Shown: positions 50,601 through 59,052, counted from the stretch's first letter. The stretch is DNA of 64,000 bases from Dactylosporangium sp. AC04546 (GCF_022095675.1 NZ_JAHYSG010000007.1:62001-126000); one strand, 5' to 3'. Program-made: numbers and translations. The notes: generated by a model from the sequence alone, not told the origin.

Positions 50601-52625
50601 GACGTGATGGCCGCCGAGGAGCAGGCGATCTGGGCCGCGGCGTACCGCGGCACCACCCAGTGGATCGCCGACAACCGCGAGGGACGCAAGATCGCGTACA
50701 CCGCGCACACCGGCGACATCATCGAGAACGACTACTACGACCCGCTCGCGAAGAACCCGGACGGCACGCTGCTGCGGCCCGGCCTCAACGAGCAGGTCGA
50801 GCGGGAGCTCGCGGCGGCGTCGGAGTACCAGAAGGTGCTCGACGACAACGGCGTGGTCAACCAGGTCATCGCCGGCAACCACGACGACCAGCTGGGTGCC
50901 GAGACCGGTCCGGACTCGCGGTTCAGCAAGACGTTCAGCTCCGAGCGCTACTACGGCGTCGCGAAGACCTGGCCCGCGGGCACCGAGTACCACGCCTGGG
51001 ACGAGCAGGTCGCGGCCGACGGCAGCGTCATCCCCGGCAAGGACAACCAGAACAACTACGTGCTGTTCTCCGCCGGCGGCCTGGACTTCGTCGCGGTCGG
51101 CCTGTCCTACGGCGTGACGCCGCAGGAGGCCAGGTGGGCCGACTCGGTGTTCAAGCGGTACAAGGACCGCAACGGCATCCTGCTGTCGCACGACTACCTG
51201 AAGCCGTCGGTCAACCCGGACGGCCGCGGTGCGGACTTCTCCGCGCCGGACGGCTCGCCGCTCTACAAGCAGGTCGTCGAGGCCAACCCGAACGTCTTCC
51301 TGGTGCTGGCCGGCCACGAGCACGGCGTCGGCACCAACGTGAAGTCGAAGGTCGGCGTCACGGTCACCCACGACGTCGTGGAGCTGCTGGCGGACTACCA
51401 GTTCTACACGGTGTCCGCCGGTGACCTGTGGCCCGGGCGGGTCGACGCGAACGGCAACATCGACGTCAACGGTGACGGCACGGTGGACCACAAGGCCACC
51501 GACCGCCTCCAGTTCGGCGCCAGCTTCCTGCGGCTGCTGCAGTTCGACGTCGACCGGGCCGAGGTGCACATCGACACGTACTCGCCGTTCCTGAACAACT
51601 TCGGGGCGACCGAGTACGACATCCGGGCCGACGGCAGCCAGACGAAGCCGCGGTACAACGGGGCCGAGGACAACCTGACCCTGCCGGTCGACCTCACCAG
51701 CCGCAAGACGTCGTTCGCCACCGACTCCCTCGCGCTGTACGTGCCGGGCGGCACGATCGCCACGCAGGAGGTCACGGCGAACGGGACCGCGACGGTCACC
51801 TGGCCCGGCCTCGCGCCGGCCACGTCGTACGGCTGGATCGTCTCGGCGACGAGCGCCGACGGCGGCGCGGCGGTGGCCCAGCCGGCGGTCTTCCGCACGG
51901 TCAAGGCGACGCCGCAGGTGACGGCGACGGCCGCGCCGGTCGACTGGGGCACCGCGGCCAAGGTCGACGTCACCGTGGCGGCCGGCAGCCTGCCGGTCAC
52001 CGGCACCGTCGAGCTGCGCGAGGGCACCACCGTCCGCGGCACGGCCACGCTGACGAACGGCAAGGCGACGTTCACCCTGCCGGCCGGCCTGTCCGGCGGC
52101 GTCCACAACCTCACCGCGGCCTACCTCGGCACCGACGGCTACGAGCCGGCCGAGGCCGGTGTCGCCGTCACGGTGAACCTGCCGCCGGCGTGGGCCGCGA
52201 CCACCCAGTACAAGTTCAACGCCCGGGTCACCTACCAGGGCAAGGTGTACCAGGCGGCCTGGGCGACGCAGAACCAGAAGCCCGGCGACCCGACCGGTCC
52301 GTGGCAGGAGATCGCCATGGCCGAGGACGGCGCCGCGCTGTGGACCGCGTCGCGGATCTTCAACAACGGCGAGTACGCCACGTACCAGGGCAAGCAGTGG
52401 CGTGCCATGTGGTGGACCCGCAACCAGGCGCCGGGCGACCCGACCGGCCCGTGGGAGGAGATCGCCCCACCGCCGCCGGGTGGCGGCCCGGCGGCGTGGG
52501 CACCGACGCGCGTCTACAACGCCGGTGACCGGGTGACGTACCAGAACCACGTGTACGAGGCGAAGTGGTACACCCGCAACCAGAAGCCGGGCGACAAGAA
52601 CGGCCCCTGGAAGCTGGTCAGCTAG
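47667..52625 (+). CDS. Giant secreted metallophosphoesterase with Cys-paired repeats and three CBM5/12 modules
   Basis: A 1652-residue exported protein. The ATG at 47667 has AAGGAG directly upstream, 8 bases after the NicO gene. A signal peptide (1 to about 29) is followed by three copies of a domain with an early C-x-N-x-DDF (about 172, 396, 550) and a later GDGTCG (about 205, 449, 600), whose Cys could pair. Ig-like regions lead to the phosphoesterase domain: FTDTQYL (953), HTGDIIEN (1015), AGNHDD (1069), LSHDY (1172) and AGHEHG (1215). Its first motif has Gln in place of His. A Big_5/fibronectin-like part follows. The C-terminus has three CBM5/12 chitin-binding modules (about 1506-1548, 1556-1598, 1608-1651), each with a W/Y and a PGDxxGPW end. 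It probably acts on phosphorylated compounds while bound to chitin. Confidence 0.88.
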   Translation: MRHRLRRALPIALAVVLAGGSVPTDAVAENAPPPTGGAPVLNLSDGQTLEGRVRVEAEPTVENDSVVALTVDGKAVGAAPTKGTARFAFDMGGNGTEARYHNYITVNDHTAEADRVYFPDIPGGRSGALEFPGAWLHAGVNTITVHAGANWVDTTNAGAVGVETLPFGEGLRCPNYDDFPLSSLALSLLGVVADGEQNAFSYSFGDGTCGSSKNLLVKDLTFVVSGEPGSTAGLGVDLDTGTLDNGAHTVVATTRSGATAQALVAVNNAPAGAPKISPADGSLVRGTRPVIAALAGAPGVGSVQSLAIDGAPAENAESLAAGTATLALTVEAGNSAEAKYHNYLLVNGNRVDLGGDYGVAGAETATLKVPHRYLKPGDNTILLKTGDYNGTLNGATCANHDDFRVTRASVSLTLGTSGTVTAGPTYLVTTATSGAVTREATTVASLALGDGTCGANKEAEFHFDVADAPTTRTIDTLGAGTDAHLRVFVGGNGADSGFDNVVRINGIPLNLGIWEKEVADLTFPNEWLVPGVNVVEFVAGSDHGSAKAGGCDNYDDFTLRDFQLAPAGAKATLLSREIAESTVTIGSASYPAGQPVTVYIGDGTCGSSNNGVLTKTVLFDVTAENGGALPALGRRADVDTTKLGDGGHSITAVVGDKTSTRRFTVDNTAPEVADSVPAEGQRLTSTVALVVQVKDASGVAGTPVITLDGKAVAQGDLIGRGLAAGAHTIAVTAADVLGNTATRQIHFTSASIPDVPSELTATVGDPNAPAATLSAKIPGPAGVPLTATFTKADQVLPTGGYQGTATSVPTTLDVAHDAAVQLESLHPLDGRTIDTPSGRDVVFQRYDLSVGGAQDPILRWEGSIDPERVVALRVWDPAAKRWTVLTSSRGQAGHTTVLAAQVGAEHRDGGTVHVLVTGEDPFADDLSPRDATAQQDKDRFEDPATYDFALAHFTDTQYLSEGAAGGTYDDWDGRAEPSDVMAAEEQAIWAAAYRGTTQWIADNREGRKIAYTAHTGDIIENDYYDPLAKNPDGTLLRPGLNEQVERELAAASEYQKVLDDNGVVNQVIAGNHDDQLGAETGPDSRFSKTFSSERYYGVAKTWPAGTEYHAWDEQVAADGSVIPGKDNQNNYVLFSAGGLDFVAVGLSYGVTPQEARWADSVFKRYKDRNGILLSHDYLKPSVNPDGRGADFSAPDGSPLYKQVVEANPNVFLVLAGHEHGVGTNVKSKVGVTVTHDVVELLADYQFYTVSAGDLWPGRVDANGNIDVNGDGTVDHKATDRLQFGASFLRLLQFDVDRAEVHIDTYSPFLNNFGATEYDIRADGSQTKPRYNGAEDNLTLPVDLTSRKTSFATDSLALYVPGGTIATQEVTANGTATVTWPGLAPATSYGWIVSATSADGGAAVAQPAVFRTVKATPQVTATAAPVDWGTAAKVDVTVAAGSLPVTGTVELREGTTVRGTATLTNGKATFTLPAGLSGGVHNLTAAYLGTDGYEPAEAGVAVTVNLPPAWAATTQYKFNARVTYQGKVYQAAWATQNQKPGDPTGPWQEIAMAEDGAALWTASRIFNNGEYATYQGKQWRAMWWTRNQAPGDPTGPWEEIAPPPPGGGPAAWAPTRVYNAGDRVTYQNHVYEAKWYTRNQKPGDKNGPWKLVS

Positions 52626-52657
52626 GTCGGGTCCGGAGCCGACAGGCCCTGATCAAA

Positions 52658-54184
52658 TCAGCTCGGCAGTCCTGCTGCTGGTGCGGGCCGCACCAGCAGC
52701 AGGACCCGGACACCCTCGTACTCCTCCATGCGCGCCACCGAGAACTCGTCGCGCAGGAGCCGTGCCTCCGACGGGTCCATCTCGGAGAACGGGTCGTCGT
52801 CCCGGGCCGTGGTCATCAGCCAGACCCGGTCGAAGCGCAGCAGGCAGCCGCGCAGGTCCTCGCATCGCGCGCCGTCGTAGTTGCCGGCCTCCCGAGGGTC
52901 CTGGGCCAGGAACGCGCCGCGCAGCTCGATGCCGCGCGGGCGCAGGTAGTAGGCCGCCATGTGCGGGTGCAGGATCGCGTCGTTGTCGCCGGCGATGACC
53001 AGCCCGTCCGTGGACCTGGCGCCGGCGAACGCGGCGGAGGCGGCCCGGAAGTCGGGGTAGCCGAGCAGCGGGTCGTGCCGCAGCTCGACGTTGCCCGGCA
53101 CCATGAGCGCGAACACCCCGACCAGCACGGACACGCCGGCCCGGCGGGCGATGCCCGGCGGCCACGCCGTCGCCGTGCGCCACAGCGCCGCGGCGGCGAG
53201 GACGAACCACGGCGGCAGGGCGAACAGCAGGTACCGCAGCGACGCCAGGTTCAGCACCTCCATCGTCGGGATCACCAGCGCGTACGGGAACGCGGCCCAC
53301 GCGACGAGGGCGATGACCCGGCTGCGGGCGGCCGGCACCAGGCACGCGCCGAGCACCGCGAACCACACCACTGCGGCCGCCGCGAGGTCGTTGCGGAACG
53401 CGTAGACGACCAGGAACAGCGCCTCGTCGAAGCCGCGCGCGCCGCCGCCGATCTGGCTCTGCTGCTGGTACCCCCGGATCACCACCGGCGACAGGGCGAG
53501 CACCGCCGCCGCCGTGGCCGCCACCCACCCGGCCACCAGGCCCCGCCGGCCGCCCTCCCGGCGCACGCACCACAGCACGGCGAGGCCGTGGGGGAGCAGC
53601 ACCATGAGCGCGACCAGGTGCACCGCCCCGGCGCCGATCAGGGCGACGGCGTAGGCGGCCCACCAGCCCCGGTGGGCGCCGTCGAGCATCCGGAACACGG
53701 CCAGGGTGGCGCCGGCGGCGAACATGACCGCGAACGCGTACGGGCGGGCGGTCTGCGCGTACAGGCCCATGAACGGCACCGCCGACATGAGGCAGCCGGC
53801 GAGCAGCCCGACGGCCGGCTGGTAGACCCGCGCGGCGATCCGCACCACGAACCAGGTCGCGGCCGCCATCGCCAGCACCGACGGCACGCGCAGGGAGAGG
53901 GGCGAGTCGCCGAACAGCCGGATCCACTCGTGCATGAGCAGGTAGTAGGGCGCCTGCACGGTGTCGAGGTGCCCGATGAGGGTGCCGAAGTCGTGCCGGT
54001 CGAGCGTCGAGGCCCACCAGGTCGCGTACTCGTCGAGCCACAGCTGCCGCCCCCGCGCCCCGATGAACCCGGTGGCGAGCGTGAGGACGACCGGCAGGGC
54101 GAGCAGCGGCCACGGCAGCGGGGTGTCGGCCGGGACGGCCCGGCGCCGCCCCGCGGCCGCCGGCCGGTCGGTGACGGTCAGCAT
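52658..54184 (-). CDS. GT39/ArnT-like membrane glycosyltransferase
   Basis: A 508-residue polytopic protein with about 10-12 helices. The first external loop after helix 1 has RQLWLDEYATWWAS with the acidic pair (D-E) used by GT-C enzymes, and AQTARPYAFAVMFAAGA is a typical GT39/PMT segment. A soluble C-terminal part (about 375-508) contains Cys and many Asp. It should transfer a sugar from a polyprenyl-phosphate donor to a glycan or protein outside the membrane. The ATG at 54184 overlaps the GH26 gene's end by 7 bases, so it is the last gene of a three-gene operon. Confidence 0.85.
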   Translation of the reverse strand: MLTVTDRPAAAGRRRAVPADTPLPWPLLALPVVLTLATGFIGARGRQLWLDEYATWWASTLDRHDFGTLIGHLDTVQAPYYLLMHEWIRLFGDSPLSLRVPSVLAMAAATWFVVRIAARVYQPAVGLLAGCLMSAVPFMGLYAQTARPYAFAVMFAAGATLAVFRMLDGAHRGWWAAYAVALIGAGAVHLVALMVLLPHGLAVLWCVRREGGRRGLVAGWVAATAAAVLALSPVVIRGYQQQSQIGGGARGFDEALFLVVYAFRNDLAAAAVVWFAVLGACLVPAARSRVIALVAWAAFPYALVIPTMEVLNLASLRYLLFALPPWFVLAAAALWRTATAWPPGIARRAGVSVLVGVFALMVPGNVELRHDPLLGYPDFRAASAAFAGARSTDGLVIAGDNDAILHPHMAAYYLRPRGIELRGAFLAQDPREAGNYDGARCEDLRGCLLRFDRVWLMTTARDDDPFSEMDPSEARLLRDEFSVARMEEYEGVRVLLLVRPAPAAGLPS

Positions 54185-55191
54185 GCCACGCCTCCCTGCC
54201 GCAGGCTGTCCTTGAACGCGGCCAGGTTGGCCGGGCTGTCGTCGTAGCGCCAGTCGTACCGCGAGCCCTGCCCGGGCGGCCGCATCGACCAGACGAAGCC
54301 GACGATGCGCGGGTGGGCCTGGAGCCACGGCCCGAACCCCTTCAGCCAGCCGGTCTTCGCCTTGCTCGGCCGTACCCCCACCTCGGTGAGGATCAGCGGC
54401 TTCTTCGTGACCTTGTCGAGCTGGTCCAATGTGGACTTGTACGTGGCGTCCGGGTTGGCCTCGAACTCGCCGTAGCCGGTCAGGCCGGCGAAGTCGACGA
54501 CGTCGTCGCCCGGGTAGAACTCCTTGATCGGCGTGCGCACGGCGCCGCGCACGATGTTCGGCGACCAGACCCACAGCGCGTTCGTGGCGCCGGCCGCGTC
54601 GAACAGGGCGACGACGTGCCGCCAGGCCTCGCGGTACTGCGCCGGGGTGTTCTTGCCGACCGGGCCCCACGGGTACCAGGCGCCGTTCATCTCGTGCGCG
54701 AACCGCAGCAGCAGCGGCCGGCCGTAGGCGCGGACCTCGGCGGCGATGCGGCGGTACTCGGCGTCGTGGCTGCCGTCGATCGTCCTGGCCAGGGTCCAGC
54801 GCGGGTCGTTGACCTTCCCGTCCTGCCACGGTTCGAGGGCGAGCAGCGGCACGCCGGGCAGCGCGGCGAGCTGCGCGGCCGACACGCCGCCGGTGACCGC
54901 GCTGAACACCTCGACCCAGCCGGGCCGGCAGCCGGTCGCGGTCGCGATCCGCTCGACGGACGCCGGGTCGGTGTTCAGCGCGTTCACGCCGAACACCGGC
55001 CCGGCGCGCAGCACGTCCTCGGGCCTGGCGACGGCGGTCGCCGGGCTCGCCGCCGGGCTGGCGGGTGCGGCGGTACCGCCGGTGTCGTGGGACTGCGGGG
55101 CCGGCCGCTCGGCCTCCCGGCCGGCAAGCCCGGCGAGGGCGATGGCGACGACCGCGCCCACCGCGACCATGACTGTCCTGCGCACCTTCAT
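54178..55191 (-). CDS. Secreted GH26-like glycoside hydrolase
   Basis: A 337-residue exported or membrane-anchored (beta/alpha)8 enzyme. The N-terminal hydrophobic helix (RRTVMVAVGAVVAIALAGL) is followed by a Ser/Pro/Ala linker. The GH26 acid/base is Glu in LLRFAHEMNGAWYPWG and the nucleophile is Glu in LILTEVGVRPS, as in beta-mannanases. WSPNIV and FVWSMRPPG are also family-like. Its ATG lies 4 bases inside the GT2 synthase gene's end. A hydrolase sitting within a processive synthase operon is a pattern known for cellulose (BcsZ). Here a GH26 suggests a mannan- or mixed-linkage-type polymer. Confidence 0.88.
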   Translation of the reverse strand: MKVRRTVMVAVGAVVAIALAGLAGREAERPAPQSHDTGGTAAPASPAASPATAVARPEDVLRAGPVFGVNALNTDPASVERIATATGCRPGWVEVFSAVTGGVSAAQLAALPGVPLLALEPWQDGKVNDPRWTLARTIDGSHDAEYRRIAAEVRAYGRPLLLRFAHEMNGAWYPWGPVGKNTPAQYREAWRHVVALFDAAGATNALWVWSPNIVRGAVRTPIKEFYPGDDVVDFAGLTGYGEFEANPDATYKSTLDQLDKVTKKPLILTEVGVRPSKAKTGWLKGFGPWLQAHPRIVGFVWSMRPPGQGSRYDWRYDDSPANLAAFKDSLRQGGVAC

Positions 55192-56834
55192 ACCGTCACC
55201 CGCGCGGCGGATCGGGCCCGGCGGGCCGCGGCGAGGACCTCTTCGGCGCTGGTGACGACCGTGCGGTCGGCCGGCTCCGGGTCCGGGTCGGGATCGGCCA
55301 CCGGCAGCGCGTACCGGCCGAGCGTCAGCGGCAGCAGGAACCAGGCGGCCGGCAGCCCGAACAGGATGGTGACCCAGTAGTCACGCCAGTCGTGGGCGGC
55401 GAGGCCCCAGCCGATGCCGGCCCACACCGCGAGCTGGGTGGGCAGCACCCACCAGCGGACCAGCCGCATGACCCGGCGGGCCGTCGGGGTGCCCCGGGCC
55501 GCGCCCGTGGCCACCCAGCCGGCCGTGCGGCCGCGCAGCGCGTCCCAGATCGCGACCGCGTGGCAGAAGCCGATGAGGGCCTGCACCCGCAGTACCACCG
55601 GAGTCCATCGGCCGTCGGTGAGCAGTGGCATGACCACGAGCCAGACCAGGAGGGTGCCGGCGAGCGAGAAGTAGTTCATCGGCCGGATCTGGTCCGGGAA
55701 CCACCACACCATGAGCAGCAGCGGCACCGGGCCGGTGAACGTGGTGACGGCCGTGGCGATGTAGTAGAGGAAGCCCGTCCAGAAGCACAGCTTCTGCCGC
55801 CGTGACAGGGCCCGGGTGCGGTGGAACTCGCGGTCGGACAGCAGCGACATCGAACCGGTGCACCAGCGGTACTGCTGGTTGACGAAGCCGTCGAGGTTGT
55901 CCGGGCACATGCCCTTGGCCAGGATGACCGGGATGTAGCGGGTGCTGTACCCGGCGAGCTTCATCCGCACCCCGGTCCACACGTCCTCGCTGTGGCCGAT
56001 CTGCGCGAAGCCGCCGCTCTTCTGCAGGGCCCTGCGCCGGTACAGCGCGTTGGTGCCCACGCAGATCGCCGCGTCGACGCCGTCGCGGGCCGGCTGGATC
56101 CAGCGGTAGAACAGCTCCTGGGTGGCGGCCGCCGCCCGCTGGAGCCAGTTGAACCGCGGGTGGTCCACGTCGAAGTACTGCGGCGTCTGCACGATCCCGG
56201 TGTCGGGGTCGTCGAAGTACGGCAGCATCTCCCGCGTCATGTCGGACCGCGGTGCGAAGTCGGCGTCGAACACGTGGATGAAGTCGCCGTCGGAGTGCTC
56301 GAACGCGTGCTTGAGGTTGCCCGCCTTCTTCATCCGGCCGCGGTCGGGCCGGCAGAGGTAGACGGCGTGGTACCGCTCGGCGAGCCAGCGCACCGACGCC
56401 CGGCCGGAGTCGTCGCACACGTAGACGGTGAGCCGGTCGGCCGGCCAGTCGAGGGTGGCCGCGTGCATGATGGTGTTGCGCAGCACGTGCATCGGCTCCC
56501 CGGCGGTCATCACGAACACGTCGACGGTGGGCAGCTCGTCCGGCGGCCGCCAGGTCGTGACCCGCTCGCGGTGTTCGTCGATGTTCGAGCGGCGCCGCCG
56601 GGTCGACGAGACGATGGAGACGCCGACCGTCACGGTCAGGAAGCCCACGACGAGGAACAGCCCCGCGGTCCACCAGTTGTTCAGTGCGAGCTGCACCAGC
56701 CCATAGGTCACGCCGAGGAACGACGCGACGGAGAACGCGAAGACGCCCCGGCTCTGGGCGCCGTAGTAGAGGAACTTCTCGTTGCGGCCGGGCGGCTCGG
56801 GCAAGTACGGCTCAGGCTTGCTGGCGCGACGCAC
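55188..56834 (-). CDS. Processive GT2 polysaccharide synthase (cellulose synthase-like)
   Basis: A 548-residue inner-membrane synthase. It starts at GTG 56834 with GAAAGG about 9 bases upstream. Two N-terminal helices (about residues 29-75) precede the GT2 domain, with VCDDSGR, FDADFAP, GHSEDVWTG (the T/S-E-D catalytic-base motif) and QQYRWCTGS (QxxRW). Four to six C-terminal helices form the channel. The hallmark residues for chain elongation and translocation are all there. No PilZ domain is visible, so c-di-GMP control, usual for BcsA, is not supported. The QxxRW variant and the GH26 partner suggest a glucomannan-like polymer rather than cellulose; this is inference. It is divergent from kup. 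Confidence 0.92.
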   Translation of the reverse strand: MRRASKPEPYLPEPPGRNEKFLYYGAQSRGVFAFSVASFLGVTYGLVQLALNNWWTAGLFLVVGFLTVTVGVSIVSSTRRRRSNIDEHRERVTTWRPPDELPTVDVFVMTAGEPMHVLRNTIMHAATLDWPADRLTVYVCDDSGRASVRWLAERYHAVYLCRPDRGRMKKAGNLKHAFEHSDGDFIHVFDADFAPRSDMTREMLPYFDDPDTGIVQTPQYFDVDHPRFNWLQRAAAATQELFYRWIQPARDGVDAAICVGTNALYRRRALQKSGGFAQIGHSEDVWTGVRMKLAGYSTRYIPVILAKGMCPDNLDGFVNQQYRWCTGSMSLLSDREFHRTRALSRRQKLCFWTGFLYYIATAVTTFTGPVPLLLMVWWFPDQIRPMNYFSLAGTLLVWLVVMPLLTDGRWTPVVLRVQALIGFCHAVAIWDALRGRTAGWVATGAARGTPTARRVMRLVRWWVLPTQLAVWAGIGWGLAAHDWRDYWVTILFGLPAAWFLLPLTLGRYALPVADPDPDPEPADRTVVTSAEEVLAAARRARSAARVTV

Positions 56835-57059
56835 TACCGATGGCCTTTCGTCGAAGCAGAGCAGCAGACATGGAGCATTCCCGGGCGACCGCGGCCGGAT
56901 CCTCGGCCCGCGGCCGTCCGGTTGAAGGGCGTGACGGCGTCCGGTCCACGATGTGTGTGGATGTCTCAAGGTGCAAGGAGAACCCGCCCGATCTCACCCG
57001 CCGATTCACCCGGGGTGACCTCGCGCCGCGTACTGCGATGTGCCGGGGGCCGGGAGGGG

Positions 57060-57065
57060 TAGTGT
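57060..57065 (+). promoter_or_regulatory. -10 box of kup (leaderless)
   Basis: TAGTGT is followed by 7 bases and GTG at 57073. The preceding 238-base divergent gap was checked for a c-di-AMP (ydaO) riboswitch, but a leaderless start leaves no room for one in the kup transcript. On the other strand TTGCAC (near 56976) is a weak -35 candidate for the synthase gene. Confidence 0.5.
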
Positions 57066-57072
57066 CCGCAGG

Positions 57073-58983
57073 GTGACGGCTCGGCAGCCTGTGGACGCCG
57101 TGCGACCGGCGATCGTCGTCGGGGCGCTCGGGGTCGTGTTCGGGGACATCGGGACCAGCCCGATCTACACGCTCCAGACCGTGTTCAACCCGGCCGACCC
57201 GCATCCCGTGCCCGTCAGTACGGGCAACGTCTTCGGGGTCGTGTCGCTCGTCTTCTGGTCCGTGATGATCATCGTCACGGTCACGTACGTGCTGCTGGCC
57301 ATGCGCGTCGACAACGACGGCGAGGGCGGCATCATGGCGCTCATCACGCTCGTGCGGCGCTGGGGCGGCTCGGCCGGGCGGCGCACCGGGGCGGTGCTCG
57401 CCGGGCTCGGCATCTTCGGGGCCGCGCTGTTCTTCGGCGACAGCATGATCACACCCGCGATCTCGGTGCTGTCGGCGGTCGAGGGCGTCAAGGTGGTGCA
57501 GCCGTCGTTGGGCGAGCTCGTCGTGCCGGTCACCGCCGTGATCATCGTCGCGCTGTTCCTCGTGCAGCGGCGCGGCACCGCCGCCGTCGGGCGGGTGTTC
57601 GGGCCGGTCATGATCCTGTGGTTCGTGACGATCGGCGTGTGCGGGATCGGCGGGATCGCCAGGCACCCCGGCATCCTGCGGGCGCTCTCGCCGACGTACG
57701 CGATCGGGTTCCTCGCCGGGCACTTCGAGGTGGCGTTCTTCGCCCTGGCCGCCGTCGTGCTGGCGGTCACCGGTGCCGAGGCGCTGTACGCCGACATGGG
57801 CCACTTCGGCCGCAGGGCCATCACCTGGGGCTGGCTGGGCCTGGTCCTGCCGGCCTGCGCGCTGAGCTACCTCGGCCAGGGCGCGCTGATCCTCGCCGAC
57901 CCGTCCCACATCAGCGGCCCGTTCTTCCTGCTCGCGCCGTCGTGGGGCCGCCTGCCGCTGGTCGTCCTGGCGACCGCGGCGACGGTCATCGCCTCACAGG
58001 CGGTCATCACCGGCGCGTACTCCGTGGCCTCCCAGGCCGCCCAGCTCGGCTACCTGCCGCGGCTGCGGGTCGCGCACACCTCGGAGTCGACGATCGGCCA
58101 GATCTACGTCCCATGGATCAACTGGCTGCTCATGGTCTCGGTGCTCACGCTGGTCTTCGCGTTCCGCAGCTCGGCCGCCCTCGCCTACGCGTTCGGCATG
58201 GCCGTCACCGGCACGATCACCATCACCACGCTGATGTTCTTCTACGTCGCCCACCAGCGCCGGCTCGCCGCGACCTGGCTGCTCGTCGCCGGCGCCGCCG
58301 CCCTGCTCCTGGTCGACCTGCTGTTCGTCGGGGCCAACCTGACGAAGCTCGTCCACGGCGCCTGGCTGCCGCTGCTCATCGCCCTGACCGCGTTCACGAT
58401 CATGACCACCTGGCAGCGCGGCCGCCAGATCGTCACCGCCGAGCGGCAGCGCCGCGAGGGCTCGCTGCGCGAGTTCATCGAGCGGCTGCGCACCGACCCG
58501 GCGCTGACGATCCGCGTCCCGGGCACGGCGGTCTTCCTCAACCGCGGCAACCAGACGGCCCCGCTGGCGCTGCGCGACAACGTCGAGCACAACCACGTCC
58601 GCCACGACCACGTGATCATCATGTCGATCGAGACGGAGCCGGTACCCCGCGTCGCCCCCGCGGACCGCATCGTGTCGGACGACCTGGGCTACGCCGACGA
58701 CGGCATCGTCCACGTCAGCGCGCGCTTCGGCTACGTGGAGCGCCCGGACGTCCCCGCCGCGCTCCGGCTGCTCAAGCCGGAGGCGACGGAGGGCGAGCTC
58801 CAGTTGGACCGGGTGTCGTACTTCCTGTCGAAGATCGAGCTGCGCGCCGGCCCGGACCCGGCCCTGGCCCCGTGGCGCAAGCGCCTCTTCATCGCCACCT
58901 CGCTGATCACCGCGGACGCGGCCGAGCACTTCAACCTGCCCCGCGACCGCACGGTCATCATGGGCTCCCACATCGAGGTCTGA
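57073..58983 (+). CDS. kup: KUP family potassium uptake transporter
   Basis: A 636-residue K+/H+ symporter with 12 transmembrane helices and a cytoplasmic C-terminal domain. KUP signatures are 'GALGVVFGDIGTSPIYTLQTVF' near the N-terminus, LGIFGAALFFGDSMITPAISVLSAVEGVK-like (residues about 109-137), and 'GAEALYADMGHFGRR'. The C-terminal half has the usual RVPGTAVFLN and FGYVERPDVP. GTG at 57073 is supported by the promoter box; an earlier ATG-like frame from 57040 adds 11 unlikely residues. It balances K+ together with the antiporter encoded at 44243. Confidence 0.94.
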   Translation: MTARQPVDAVRPAIVVGALGVVFGDIGTSPIYTLQTVFNPADPHPVPVSTGNVFGVVSLVFWSVMIIVTVTYVLLAMRVDNDGEGGIMALITLVRRWGGSAGRRTGAVLAGLGIFGAALFFGDSMITPAISVLSAVEGVKVVQPSLGELVVPVTAVIIVALFLVQRRGTAAVGRVFGPVMILWFVTIGVCGIGGIARHPGILRALSPTYAIGFLAGHFEVAFFALAAVVLAVTGAEALYADMGHFGRRAITWGWLGLVLPACALSYLGQGALILADPSHISGPFFLLAPSWGRLPLVVLATAATVIASQAVITGAYSVASQAAQLGYLPRLRVAHTSESTIGQIYVPWINWLLMVSVLTLVFAFRSSAALAYAFGMAVTGTITITTLMFFYVAHQRRLAATWLLVAGAAALLLVDLLFVGANLTKLVHGAWLPLLIALTAFTIMTTWQRGRQIVTAERQRREGSLREFIERLRTDPALTIRVPGTAVFLNRGNQTAPLALRDNVEHNHVRHDHVIIMSIETEPVPRVAPADRIVSDDLGYADDGIVHVSARFGYVERPDVPAALRLLKPEATEGELQLDRVSYFLSKIELRAGPDPALAPWRKRLFIATSLITADAAEHFNLPRDRTVIMGSHIEV

Positions 58984-59052
58984 CCCCGCGCGTCGCCCGC
59001 CCTCCCGGGGCGCCAGGGGTGCCCGCCGCACGATATTCCGCTCAGGAGTAAC

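Noticed and set aside
47679..52550. A 1600-codon open frame antisense to the giant phosphoesterase gene
   Set aside because: It mirrors the coding strand's codon bias and has no recognisable domain, signal or ribosome binding site. It is a shadow of the real gene.
55188..56834. c-di-GMP-controlled cellulose synthase
   Set aside because: No PilZ domain or RxxxR motif could be found in the C-terminal part, and the partner hydrolase is GH26 rather than GH8 or GH6.
56835..57072. A c-di-AMP riboswitch before kup
   Set aside because: The -10 box lies 7 bases before the kup start, so the transcript would have no leader. No ydaO-like conserved core was seen.
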